Shown: in pieces, positions 1 through 14,170 of the stretch | Layout: every line of letters starts with the position of its first letter | Numbering within the stretch: position 1 is the stretch's first letter | Assembly (NCBI RefSeq): GCF_022271405.1 | Contig: NZ_JAJNAL010000015.1 | Span: forward strand, 1 to 64,000 | DNA: 64,000 nucleotides | Direction: 5' to 3' | Source: Rhodopseudomonas infernalis | Lineage (GTDB): Bacteria > Pseudomonadota > Alphaproteobacteria > Rhizobiales > Xanthobacteraceae | Translations under genes and position numbers: made by a program | The notes under the pieces: model-generated | The model's input: the letters and a program-made list of their open reading frames with translations, nothing else | Databases searched by the model: none | Told to the model about the DNA's origin: nothing

Positions 1-219
1 CGCACCGTCCTTCAGCGAGGTGATGTGGTCGGGCACGAGACCGAGGCCGGGTTCGTCGCGCCCGTTGATGACCGCCCACAGCGCGCCGGTCGGCGGCTCG
101 AAGCTGAGGCCGTCGGGATTGCGCAGGCCGGTGGCGAACAGCCGCCAGCGGCCGGACGCGCGATCGACTTCCCAGATCGCCGCGCGGTTCCTCTCCGCCT
201 CCATGCCGTGGTGAGCCAT
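1..219 (-). CDS. Partial PQQ/sorbosone dehydrogenase-like beta-propeller protein
   Basis: Only the first 73 codons lie in the window; the gene runs off the left edge. The residues include ATGLRNPDGLSFEPPTGALW and LVPDHITSLKDGA, which match the sugar/sorbosone dehydrogenase beta-propeller family that oxidises sugars with PQQ in the periplasm. The ATG at 219 has a good Shine-Dalgarno (AAGGAG, 229-234). In the family this motif lies well inside the protein, so the gene appears to lack the N-terminal half and any signal peptide. It is either a short paralogue or a 5'-deleted remnant. The family call is from motif recognition. Confidence 0.6.
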   Translation of the reverse strand, partial: MAHHGMEAERNRAAIWEVDRASGRWRLFATGLRNPDGLSFEPPTGALWAVINGRDEPGLGLVPDHITSLKDGA

Positions 220-583
220 GCGTGCTCTCTCCTTGCGACGATCTGCCCCCGTCGACCTTGCGGCCCCCTGCGATGTTCCGGAGCAGCCGCGGGGCTCGCT
301 TCACCTTTGCGAGGATCGGCCGGGCATCGCCGGATGCCTGCGCAGGCGATCGGCGACATGCCCCCGGAACCGTCGGTTTCGCGGAGACGCCGTTTTGCGC
401 GTAAAATCCGAGGCTTGGCTGGTCCGCCGCCACCCGGCGGATGCCAAATCCGCGACCCTCGGCACAGCCCTTGACGCCGGCGCCGGATCGCCGGCCTATG
501 GGGCCACCCGGCTGCCCGGTTGCGGCCCGAATCCGCTACTATAGATCCGGTTTCCCTCCCCGTTGCGAGCACGGCCGAAGCGT
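220..583. other. Intergenic region, divergent promoters
   Basis: This 364-base gap separates the left-edge minus-strand gene from the plus-strand SGNH gene. Open frames here are ordinary high-GC frames with no recognisable protein. I see no convincing promoter, repeat or RNA. Confidence 0.4.
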
Positions 584-2200
584 ATGTCAGACAAGCCGAA
601 ATCCCTGCTGAGCCGCCTCGCTGCGCGCGGGCCGGCGTTGGCGGTCTCTGCGGTGCTGCTGCTCAGCGTGGCCGCGCCGGCGTCGGCGCAGTTCTTCGGC
701 TTCGGCGGCCCGCCGCAGCCGCCGCCCCGGCAGCAGCGCGGCGGCGGCTATTACAACGGCGGCGGCGGCGGATTCTTCGGCAGCGACGTGTTCGCGCCGT
801 TCCAGCATCAGGCGCCGCGCCGCGCGCCGGTGCGCGAGGACTATTCGCGCGCGCCCGCGCCGGAGAAGCGTGAAGCGGCCGCCGAGCGCAACGTCGTGGT
901 GCTCGGCGACGCCATGGCCGACTGGCTCGCTTACGGCCTCGAGCAGGCCTACACCGAGCAGCCCGAGATGGGCGTGATCCGCAAGCACAAGACCGTCTCG
1001 GGCCTGCTGCGCTATCAGCCCAAGGGCGAGCCGTCCGACTGGATCGCCGCCGCCAAAGAGATCCTGGCCGGCGAGAACCCCGACGCCATCGTGATGATGC
1101 TGGGCCTCAGCGACCGCGCGCCGATCACCGAGCCGGCCGCCGAAAAGAAGAAGGACGCCGCCGACACCAAGTCTGACGCGACCAAGGCGGATGCCGCGAA
1201 GCCCGACGACAAGACCGCCGACAGCGACGCGGCCGATGACGACGAGGACGACGACGGCACGCCGCAGATCATGGCGCCGGAGAAGTCCAAGCGCGGCAGC
1301 GGCGTCGCCCAGTTCCGCGATGCGCGCTGGGTCGAGCTCTACAACAAGAAGCTCGACGACATGATCGCGGTGCTGAAGGCCAAAGGCGTGCCGGTGCTGT
1401 GGGTCGGCCTGCCGGCGGTGCGCGGCACCAAATCGACCTCCGACGCGCAGTTTCTCAACGCGCTGTATCGCGACGCCGCCACCAAAGCGGGGATTACTTA
1501 CGTCGATGTCTGGGACGGCTTCGTCGACGAGGGCGGCCGCTATATGCTGCAGGGCCCGGACTTCGAAGGCCAGACCCGCCGGCTACGCTCCTATGACGGC
1601 GTGTATTTCACCAAGGCCGGCGCCCGCAAGCTGGCGCACTATGTCGAGCGCGAGATCGCCCGGCTGCTCGCCGGTCGCTCCGGCCCGATCGAACTGCCGA
1701 CCGAACCGGCGACGCCGGACACCACGCCCGCCAAGCCCGAAGGCCCGGCGCCGCGGCCGATCGCCGGCCCGATCGTGCCGTTGGTCGCCTCGGCGGTGTC
1801 GACCGATCGGCTGCTCGGCGGGCCTGGCCCGTCGCCCGTGGCGGTCGACGCGCTGGTGTCGCGGACGCTGATGAAGGGCGAACCGCTCGCCGCGCCGGCC
1901 GGCCGCGCCGACGACTATGCCTGGCCGCGGCGCGAGATCGTGGTCGAGAAGGCGCAGGAGCCGCCGCCGCCGAAGGACCCGCCGAAGAGCGCCGTGCCGA
2001 TGGCCAGCAACACGCCGAACGGCGCCGCGCCGACGCGTCAGGGTGGATCACAGCCGCAGCAACGCCGCGTCGTCCGCGCCGCACCGCCTCCGCCGCCAGC
2101 CGCCTCCGGCTTCTTCGGCTTCGCCCCGGCTCAGCAGCAGCCCCAGGTGCGCCGCGCCTCGCCGCCGACCGCATCGGGATTCTTCTCGATCTTCCGGTGA
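584..2200 (+). CDS. Exported SGNH/GDSL-fold protein, DUF459 family
   Basis: This 538-residue protein has an N-terminal signal peptide ending near VAAPASAQ (about residue 36), so it is likely periplasmic. An SGNH hydrolase-like core follows, interrupted by an acidic, lysine/aspartate-rich insertion around residues 190-230. The C-terminal 170 residues are rich in proline and alanine and end with two similar SGFF motifs. The block I motif reads VVLGDAMADWL, so the usual nucleophile serine of GDS is alanine. The block V motif reads DGVYFTKAG, with tyrosine where catalytic histidine normally sits. It may therefore be a non-catalytic SGNH protein. The ATG at 584 was chosen because the signal peptide starts there; a TTG at 563 is the alternative. 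Confidence 0.75.
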   Translation: MSDKPKSLLSRLAARGPALAVSAVLLLSVAAPASAQFFGFGGPPQPPPRQQRGGGYYNGGGGGFFGSDVFAPFQHQAPRRAPVREDYSRAPAPEKREAAAERNVVVLGDAMADWLAYGLEQAYTEQPEMGVIRKHKTVSGLLRYQPKGEPSDWIAAAKEILAGENPDAIVMMLGLSDRAPITEPAAEKKKDAADTKSDATKADAAKPDDKTADSDAADDDEDDDGTPQIMAPEKSKRGSGVAQFRDARWVELYNKKLDDMIAVLKAKGVPVLWVGLPAVRGTKSTSDAQFLNALYRDAATKAGITYVDVWDGFVDEGGRYMLQGPDFEGQTRRLRSYDGVYFTKAGARKLAHYVEREIARLLAGRSGPIELPTEPATPDTTPAKPEGPAPRPIAGPIVPLVASAVSTDRLLGGPGPSPVAVDALVSRTLMKGEPLAAPAGRADDYAWPRREIVVEKAQEPPPPKDPPKSAVPMASNTPNGAAPTRQGGSQPQQRRVVRAAPPPPPAASGFFGFAPAQQQPQVRRASPPTASGFFSIFR

Positions 2201-2281
2201 GACTCGTTTGACAACTCGCCGCACGCGGCGCGGTTAGTGCTGATTGCTGCCTTTCCGACGGATGGCCTATCGGCGAGTCAG

Positions 2282-2392
2282 TCCGGGGCGCGCAGCGAAG
2301 CTGCGTGAACCCGGAATCTCAGCTGGGCAGAACAATTCGAGGTTCCGGGTTCGCGTAGCTGCGCTACGCGCCCCGGAACGACGGTGGGTGGG
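2282..2392. repeat. Interspersed palindromic repeat, family A, copy 1
   Basis: Two hairpin arms built on GCGTAGCTGCGCTACGC-like and GCAGCGAAGCTGC-like palindromes are joined by a short spacer, with CCCGGAA and TTCCGGG blocks inside. The same arrangement recurs at 4142-4252 and 4361-4473. It fills the gap between the convergent SGNH and SDR genes, so it may also help end transcription. Confidence 0.75.
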
Positions 2393-2409
2393 AAGAGAGG
2401 CTTTGCGCC

Positions 2410-3144
2410 TTACAAAATCAACCCGCCGTCGACCGCCAGCGTCTGGCCGAGCACGTAGCTCGACAGCGGCGAGGCGAGGAACAGGGCGACGCCGGCCATG
2501 TCCTCGGGCGTGCCGAGGCGCTTCATCGGGATGCCCTCGATGGCGCCGGCGAGGCGCTTGGGGTTGTCGGTGGTGACCTTGGTCATCTTGGTATCGACCA
2601 GTCCGGGCGCGATGCCGTTGACGCGGATGCCGTCTTCGGCCCAGGCCTGCGCCAGCGTGCGGGTCAGGCCGAAGGCGCCGGTCTTCGACGCGTTGTAGGC
2701 CGGGTTGCCCTTGGTGGCGTGGAATGCCGCGGTCGACGACACGATGATCAGCTTGCCGGACGCCGCCTTCAGCAGCGGATGAAATTTCGTCGCGCAGGCC
2801 ATCAGGCTCATCAGGTTGACTTCCATCACGTGGCGGAAGCCGTCCATCTCGAACTCACCGCGGCGATAGATCACCGCGCCCTGTGCCAGGATCAGCACGT
2901 CGAGCCGATCGATCGGCGGCGCGAATGCCTCGACGGATTGCGGCTTACCGACGTCGAGCTGCACGTAAGTGAGGCCTTCGAAATGGCTGCCGTCCGCGGC
3001 TGCGTAGTCGGTCTGCGACGCGCGCGTGCCGGTTACGCACACCTTGGCGCCGTGGGCGGCAAACGCCTGCGCGATACCGTTGCCGATGCCGCTCGAGCCG
3101 CCGACGATCAGAACCTGCTTGCCACTGAAATCGAGTTCGTTCAC
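2410..3144 (-). CDS. SDR family oxidoreductase
   Basis: A 244-residue classical short-chain dehydrogenase. The NAD(P)-binding glycine motif GGSSGIG is at about residues 15-21, the active-site YNASK motif at about 150, and the family-typical VDGGLIL at the C-terminus. It should catalyse NAD(P)H-dependent oxidoreduction of an alcohol or ketone; the substrate cannot be read from sequence. It is divergent from another SDR at 3290, suggesting one catabolic or detoxifying locus. The length is normal for the family. Confidence 0.85.
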   Translation of the reverse strand: MNELDFSGKQVLIVGGSSGIGNGIAQAFAAHGAKVCVTGTRASQTDYAAADGSHFEGLTYVQLDVGKPQSVEAFAPPIDRLDVLILAQGAVIYRRGEFEMDGFRHVMEVNLMSLMACATKFHPLLKAASGKLIIVSSTAAFHATKGNPAYNASKTGAFGLTRTLAQAWAEDGIRVNGIAPGLVDTKMTKVTTDNPKRLAGAIEGIPMKRLGTPEDMAGVALFLASPLSSYVLGQTLAVDGGLIL

Positions 3145-3289
3145 CGCGAACCTCCCGTGTTGTCGTTGCCGCGGCTCTTGCGACGGCCGCGTTTGACCTG
3201 TGTGTCGATCAGTGCGAGCCTTGTCAATCGGAGCCGGGCCGCACTACGCGGCCACTAATTCCGCAACAAGAAACAACCGGAGGAAACCG

Positions 3290-4066
3290 ATGTCGTACAA
3301 ACCCCTCAGCCGTTCCGTCAAAGGCCTGCGCGTGCTCGTCACCGGCGCTGCGAGCGGCATGGGCCGCGCCACCGCGCATGTGTTCGCCGACGAAGGCGCG
3401 CGCGTCGCCGTCACCGACGTGACACTCGCCGGCGCGCAGCCGGTCGCCGACGCCATCAAGGCGCGCGGCGGCGATGCCACTGCATTTGCGCTCGACGTCG
3501 GCGATGCACAGGCGATCAAGAGCGGCGTCGAACAGATCGCGCAGACGCTCGGCGGCCTCGACATCGTCATCAACAATGCCGGCATCTCGGCGGCGCTCCC
3601 GATCGACGATGCCAATTACGAGGCGGTGTGGGAGCGCGCGCTCAACATCCTGCTCACCGCGCATCCGCGCGTGATCCGCGCCGCGCTGCCTTATCTGCGC
3701 AAATCGCAGAGCCCGCGCATCGTCAACATCGCCTCGACCGAAGCGCTCGGCGCCACGTCGCCGCACAGCCCGTATTCGGCGGCGAAAGCCGGCGTCACGG
3801 GTCTCACGCGCTCGCTCGCGGTCGAGCTCGGCCCCGAGGGCATCACCGTCAACTGCATCTGCCCCGGCCCGATCACCACCGGCATGACCGACCGCATCAG
3901 CGCCGAGCACAAGCAAAAATACGCCCGCCGCCGCACCGCCCTGCACCGCTACGGCGACCCGGAAGAAGTCGCCCACATGACGCTCAGCCTGTGCCTGCCG
4001 GCCGCCTCGTTCCTCACCGGCGCGGTGATTCCGGTCGACGGCGGATTGATGGCAAGGAATGCGTGA
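3290..4066 (+). CDS. SDR family oxidoreductase (FabG-like)
   Basis: A 258-residue classical SDR. TGAASGMG forms the cofactor-binding glycine motif near residues 18-25, NNAG is the structural motif, and YSAAK holds the catalytic tyrosine and lysine. PVDGGLMA is near the C-terminus. The ATG at 3290 was chosen over upstream starts because the core begins immediately after it and an AGGA-type ribosome site lies just upstream. It is divergent from the SDR at 2410-3144 with a gap of about 145 bases that should hold both promoters. The substrate is unknown. Confidence 0.85.
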   Translation: MSYKPLSRSVKGLRVLVTGAASGMGRATAHVFADEGARVAVTDVTLAGAQPVADAIKARGGDATAFALDVGDAQAIKSGVEQIAQTLGGLDIVINNAGISAALPIDDANYEAVWERALNILLTAHPRVIRAALPYLRKSQSPRIVNIASTEALGATSPHSPYSAAKAGVTGLTRSLAVELGPEGITVNCICPGPITTGMTDRISAEHKQKYARRRTALHRYGDPEEVAHMTLSLCLPAASFLTGAVIPVDGGLMARNA

Positions 4067-4141
4067 GGTGATACGCGAGGGCAGACTACTCCGTTGCTAA
4101 CAAGCGACGCGTAACTCGGCCCCAGCGCTCCGCCCCTCGCA

Positions 4142-4252
4142 CCGTCGTTCCGGGGCGCATAGCACAGCTATGCGAACCCGGAACCTCGAGATGTTCTGCC
4201 CGCCTGAGATTCCGGGTTCACGCAGCTCTGCTGCGTGCCCCGGAATGACTCG
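4142..4252. repeat. Interspersed palindromic repeat, family A, copy 2
   Basis: It starts with CGTTCCGGGGCGC and ends with CCCCGGAATGAC. The two hairpin arms (GCATAGCACAGCTATGC and GCAGCTCTGCTGC) are joined by a spacer containing TTCTGCC. The organisation matches 4361-4473. Confidence 0.8.
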
Positions 4253-4269
4253 TGGATAGTTTGTAGTTC

Positions 4270-4301
4270 GTAGGATGGGTTGAGCAGCGCGAAACCCATC
4301 G
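4270..4301. repeat. Family F repeat arm; left copy of a 32-bp direct repeat
   Basis: The element begins GTAGGATGGGTTGAGC and ends CGAAACCCATCG. By eye it matches 7287-7318 at 31 of 32 positions in the same orientation. The two copies flank the AT-rich ATPase/TOPRIM island. It could be a recombination scar or simply another member of a dispersed repeat family. Confidence 0.75.
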
Positions 4302-4360
4302 CGGCGCGGCGGGGCGGGCCGGTTACAGCAGCAGAGCCGTTCTGCCGCGTTTCCCCACCC

Positions 4361-4473
4361 ACCGTCGTTCCGGGGCGCGTAGCGCAGCTACGCGAACCCG
4401 GAACCCCGAAGCGTTCTGCCTGCCTGAGATTCCGGTTCACGCAGCTTCGCTGCGTGCCCCGGAATGACTCGCG
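4361..4473. repeat. Interspersed palindromic repeat, family A, copy 3
   Basis: Two arms, GCGTAGCGCAGCTACGC and GCAGCTTCGCTGC, are flanked by CGTTCCGGGGCG and CCCCGGAATGAC. It is nearly identical to copy 2, lying about 110 bases upstream on the same strand. Confidence 0.8.
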
Positions 4474-4983
4474 GAGAGTTTGGACCTGCCACGGCAAATT
4501 ACTCTCGCGGCTCGATCGAGCCCGAGCTGTGCGCCCGTCGCTGTCACAGCGAGGGGCGGGGGCGCGCCGTGCGGCGCGGATAATTGGCAGGTCTCGCGAG
4601 GGCATGCGATCCCTCGCGCAACGCCTCACGGCGCGTCCACCGCGGCGATTTGTGACCGAGGGACCGTTCTTCCGGGACACAGCGAGCTTGCGGGCTTTCC
4701 CCGGCCTCCACTGCACCCGCCCAGCCTCTGAAGCGGCGGACGCTCGTAGTAGCGGCGGACGGTGACCCTCGGCCTCCCGGGCTGCGTGAGTACGTACCAC
4801 GATACGACGGTAGCCCCTCCTCAAGGCACTGCAGAAGCCACATCGAGGCAGCAAACGAAAGTCTATGTTATTATAGTTAGAGGGAATATGAGGAGATCAA
4901 AACCCACGATCCCAAACTTGCAAGTGACCCAGCAGATGATCTATCTGAAGCCTCGTGCGTGCTCAAATTTAAGGACGTAAGCA

Positions 4984-6303
4984 TTGTTAAGGGCAGTTAG
5001 TGTCTCCGGCTTCAAATCGCTGGACGATTTCAAGCTTGAATTCCACAAAGGGCTTAATGTCCTTATCGGACCGAATGGCTCGGGAAAGACCAACATCATC
5101 AACTTCCTCGAGTTTCTGGCGCACCTTGCTCGGAACTCATTGCTGGACGCCGTCAGCAGAAGCGGCGGCGCTGGTAAGATCTTCAGAAGGGACCACGTGG
5201 GAGCGCTCCGTCGGAGAATTTCTTTTAAGATCATCGGCGACGGCGAACACCAAGATTATCGAAGCGATCAAAAGGTATATGTTTGGTACGAGTACGACGC
5301 TGAGATCTCCCTATCCAAAAGCAATAGTGCCCTGAGCTACACCATGCAGCGACTGAGGATGGCTTTTGGAGAGCAGAGGGACCCCAACGGGATTTGGCCT
5401 ATTGATGTTGAAGTTCTGCGAGAGGACGAAGATGATTTCAAACTAAATTTTGTTTCTGCAAACACCGATCACTTCAGAGACCACTTTTCGAGAAAGAAGG
5501 AAACCTTTACGGAGCTACAGGCAAGCATCGAAGAAACCATAAAGGAAGATGCGCCAACATCATGCTTATATCAGATTTTGTCGCGATTTCTGCTCGGCTC
5601 CTCGCAGATTTCGCGAGACCTTGTAGGCGCAAAGTCCCTCAACATATCCCCTTCGGCAGTCCGGAAGCCCGAAGACATCGCCAGTGAACCTGAAATAAGC
5701 GAAGACGGCAGCGGCCTAGCGGCCGTGCTATTCGCATTGAGCGCACGCCCTAGAAATTTTTGGGCATATGGCCCCTATCTAATTCAGACAGAAAGTTCGC
5801 CCGAAACGCTAGCTAAGTTGATTTCATACTCTCGAATAGTCAACGAATCGATCGAGGACATTACTGTCGAACCAGACACGATCGAGAACCAATTGCGGAT
5901 TTTTGTTAAGGTCTCTTACGAAGATGGGACACTCAAACTGCCCTTTAGCTTGGTTTCAGACGGGACAGCAAAGTGGTTTACGCTAGTCACAGCAATCTTG
6001 ACTAGCCACTCCATCTTCGCCATCGAAGAGCCCGAAAATTTCTTACACCCACTAATGCAGCGTGAAATCGTGAAGATTGTCAGAGAGACATTCAACGGCG
6101 ATCTTGACGACCGATTCGCGATTATGACGACGCACAGCGAGACGATCCTAAACAATATCGATCCTGACGAAATGATTTTGGTTCACATGGAGAATGGTCG
6201 CACGCTCGCCAAACGACCAACCAATGCAGACGACATCAGGGAAGAAATTAACGAAACCGGCTTTGGCGCCGGCTTCTTCTACCTGTCCGGAGCATTGGAA
6301 TAA
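4984..6303 (+). CDS. AAA/OLD-like ATPase, putative defence-system subunit
   Basis: A 439-residue SMC/ABC-type ATPase of the AAA_15/AAA_21 kind. Walker A GPNGSGKT is at residues 29-36, an ABC-signature-like DGTAKW precedes the Walker B region FAIEEPENFLHP (about 344-356), and the switch histidine motif MTTHSE is near residue 384. Unlike full OLD nucleases it has no C-terminal TOPRIM domain; a TOPRIM-like protein is encoded by the next gene, which overlaps it by one base (TAATG). The start is TTG, the first start codon after an in-frame stop at 4978, preceded by AAGGA. Base composition is far more AT-rich than the neighbours, a sign of transfer. The ATPase assignment is firm; defence is inferred from architecture (compare PARIS, AbiL and OLD pairs). 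Confidence 0.8.
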   Translation: MLRAVSVSGFKSLDDFKLEFHKGLNVLIGPNGSGKTNIINFLEFLAHLARNSLLDAVSRSGGAGKIFRRDHVGALRRRISFKIIGDGEHQDYRSDQKVYVWYEYDAEISLSKSNSALSYTMQRLRMAFGEQRDPNGIWPIDVEVLREDEDDFKLNFVSANTDHFRDHFSRKKETFTELQASIEETIKEDAPTSCLYQILSRFLLGSSQISRDLVGAKSLNISPSAVRKPEDIASEPEISEDGSGLAAVLFALSARPRNFWAYGPYLIQTESSPETLAKLISYSRIVNESIEDITVEPDTIENQLRIFVKVSYEDGTLKLPFSLVSDGTAKWFTLVTAILTSHSIFAIEEPENFLHPLMQREIVKIVRETFNGDLDDRFAIMTTHSETILNNIDPDEMILVHMENGRTLAKRPTNADDIREEINETGFGAGFFYLSGALE

Positions 6304-6866
6304 TGAGCGCGGCGTTTATAGTTGACGGACTCACGGAAAAGAAAATCATTCAGCGCCTCTGCCCCGGATCGCCGATCAGAACTACAGGAATGAACGGCAA
6401 AGACGTGGCTTTAAAAGCCATTGCGAAGGCTGCAAATTCCCTCATCAAGTTGTTTAGAGGGCGATACTACCCCATTGTAATAATAGTTGACCGAGAGGGA
6501 CGCGCCCAATCCGCGATTGATATAGAACGCGATTTAACACGACTTCTTGTCGAACTTGGAGCCGTTGAGAATGAACTAATTGTCTGCTCACCTGACCGGA
6601 TGATAGAAAACTGGATGCTGGCGGACACCAAGTACTTATTTGAGATTTATGATGTTCAGGCACCAACCCCCTGCGAAGGATTACATGGAAAACAAACACT
6701 GAAGCGACTACTCGCAACTAAGAACATTAGTTACCACGAGACAACAGTTGGCGTAGATATCCTCTCTAACTGCGACCCTCACGCGATTAGCGAGCGCGCT
6801 GAAAGCTTTCAGAGACTCATGGAAAGAGCGCAGTTCTTTTGTAGATGGCTTCGGGCCACCCCCTAG
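6303..6866 (+). CDS. TOPRIM/DUF4276-like protein, putative nuclease partner of the ATPase
   Basis: A 187-residue protein whose ATG overlaps the ATPase stop codon, implying translational coupling. Visible motifs are a beta strand plus acidic residue (FIVDGLTEKK, Glu12), a hydrophobic strand ending in acidic residues (IVIIVDREGR, Asp63 and Glu65), and IENWMLAD (Glu102 to Asp108). This pattern resembles DUF4276/RloB-type TOPRIM-like proteins, in which the acidic residues bind metal. It has no signal peptide or membrane segment and shares the AT-rich composition of its partner. A nuclease effector activated by the ATPase is the best inference. The exact family is not certain without a profile search. 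Confidence 0.65.
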   Translation: MSAAFIVDGLTEKKIIQRLCPGSPIRTTGMNGKDVALKAIAKAANSLIKLFRGRYYPIVIIVDREGRAQSAIDIERDLTRLLVELGAVENELIVCSPDRMIENWMLADTKYLFEIYDVQAPTPCEGLHGKQTLKRLLATKNISYHETTVGVDILSNCDPHAISERAESFQRLMERAQFFCRWLRATP

Positions 6867-7181
6867 CTATACACACGACCTGATATCGACGATTTATAGA
6901 CCGCCCTTCTGATTGATAGATCAACTATGCGACTCATGTAAGCGCTGGCGTGCGCGACGAGCGGCAACTTAGAATGCTAAATTCATCTACAATTCATTCC
7001 CTGGAAGCTCCGGCACCAGCCTTCAACCTCATCCGAGGCCTTACGACTGCGCGCCTTTTTGGTGCTGAGGGGGAGTTTCTCCATATCCAGTTGGCGCACG
7101 TAATCGCCATTGCCGGACATAAACTGACAATCCTTTTTCCTTCGGCATTGATAAGACTTACTGATGGCGCGCTTCGCGCGC

Positions 7182-7213
7182 GATGGATGCGCGGGTCGAG
7201 CCCGCGCATGACG
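7182..7213. repeat. Partial family B repeat (one arm)
   Basis: GATGGATGCGCGGGTCGAGC followed by CCGCGCATGACG matches the right-hand arm of the family B elements at 15015, 23714 and 36782, without the left arm. It marks the right boundary where composition returns to the genomic norm. Confidence 0.6.
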
Positions 7214-7286
7214 ACCGAGCAGGTGGTCAACGCAGTGAACTCGCTCGCCGGCGGATGCCTTGCGGCGGATCGCTTGTCACGGCGGC

Positions 7287-7367
7287 GTAGGATGGGTTGA
7301 GCAACGCGAAACCCATCGGCCTCGCGGTGAGGCGACGATGGGTATCGCTGCGCTCAACCCATCCTAC
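7287..7367. repeat. Family F repeat, inverted pair; right copy of the 32-bp direct repeat
   Basis: The left arm 7287-7318 is the near-perfect direct repeat of 4270-4301. The right arm 7336-7367 is its imperfect inverse (CGATGGGTATCGCTGCG then CTCAACCCATCCTAC), so the whole can form a long hairpin immediately downstream of gltD. Confidence 0.75.
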
Positions 7368-7392
7368 GGCGGCGGTGGTTGCCGCGTGCGGC

Positions 7393-8850
<1,458 letters not shown>

Positions 8851-8883
8851 CAGACTACCAACGCCCCTGAATTCTAATCCGGT

Positions 8884-8998
8884 CGTCATCCTGAGGTGCT
8901 CGCCCGAAGGGCGAGCCTCGAAGGATGAATGTTCTGCTGTGTCCTGTCGCTGTCACCCTTCGAGGCCCGCGCGTCGCGCGGGCGCCTCAGGGTGACGG
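8884..8998. repeat. Interspersed palindromic repeat, family D, copy 1
   Basis: It begins GTCATCCTGAGGTGC and ends with the inverse CTCAGGGTGACG, with CCTCGAAGGATG and CCTTCGAGGC blocks inside. A second copy is at 42821-42942. It lies between gltB and gltD, so it sits inside a presumed operon transcript and could form a stabilising or attenuating hairpin. Confidence 0.75.
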
Positions 8999-9010
8999 CT
9001 TCGCGTGAAA

Positions 9011-13738
<4,728 letters not shown>

Positions 13739-14170
13739 GTTCGTCCTCATTCATCCTGGCAAGGATTCGTCCAGCAGCGGCACACTTCGGGCGTCCGCGG
13801 CACCCTCCGGGCCACCGCTCGCCGCCGCGAGCCACGATTTTTAGTATTCAGACCCCGGTGTCCATATCGCCCATAGGACAAGGCAGGAGTCTCGCGCGAC
13901 GTCAAACGCCGCTGTTTACGCTGCAAGGCCCGTGTGGGGCTACCACCGTAATTGAGACAGTGTTGCTGTCCTAGCAAGACCTTGTCAAATTTTTGTCTAG
14001 CACACAAGCGCGCGCGAGTCCTGCTTTGGAAGCTGTCCAAACGCAATTCCCGCCCCGGATTCACGCCGAAAGGGCCCTGATCCGGCCCAAGCGAGGCCCA
14101 ATTCCGCCCCGAGGCTCCGCCGCGCCCCGCAGCGGGCATGGGGCGTGGGCCAGAACGGCAGGAGCAGGAT
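13739..14170. other. Divergent intergenic region upstream of gltB
   Basis: 432 bases between gltB (minus) and the exported protein at 14171 (plus). A TTGACA-like hexamer reads on the minus strand at 13983-13988 inside an AT-rich patch (13980-14000), but I find no matching -10 element at good spacing. No gene or repeat was recognised. Confidence 0.4.

Larger units (their letters stand above)
4067..4983. other. Long repeat-rich intergenic region at the left flank of the AT-rich island
   Basis: No supported gene in 917 bases. It holds two copies of repeat family A (4142-4252 and 4361-4473), one arm of family F (4270-4301), and an unexplained GC-rich stretch (4480-4800) with no recognisable protein on either strand. 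From about 4840 the composition shifts abruptly to AT-rich, marking the left edge of the ATPase/TOPRIM island. Open frames crossing the repeats look like repeat translation. Confidence 0.6.
6867..7392. other. Intergenic tail of the AT-rich island and repeat block
   Basis: AT-rich sequence continues to about 7160 with no protein I can support; frames at 6950-7300 and on the other strand carry no recognisable motif. After 7165 the sequence returns to GC-rich repeats: a GCGCGCTTCGCGCGC hairpin, a partial family B element, and a family F inverted pair just 3' of gltD. Confidence 0.5.

Noticed and set aside
4168-4854. Open frames in the repeat block on both strands
   Set aside because: They read through family A and F repeats and contain duplicated repeat-derived peptides, with no ribosome site or family resemblance.
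6950-7300. Open frames at the right end of the island
   Set aside because: No motif, no convincing ribosome site, and the 3' part is encoded by repeats; not supported as a gene.
13983-14000. TTGACA-like -35 box upstream of gltB
   Set aside because: No -10 hexamer at 16-18 bases; mentioned only in the intergenic note.
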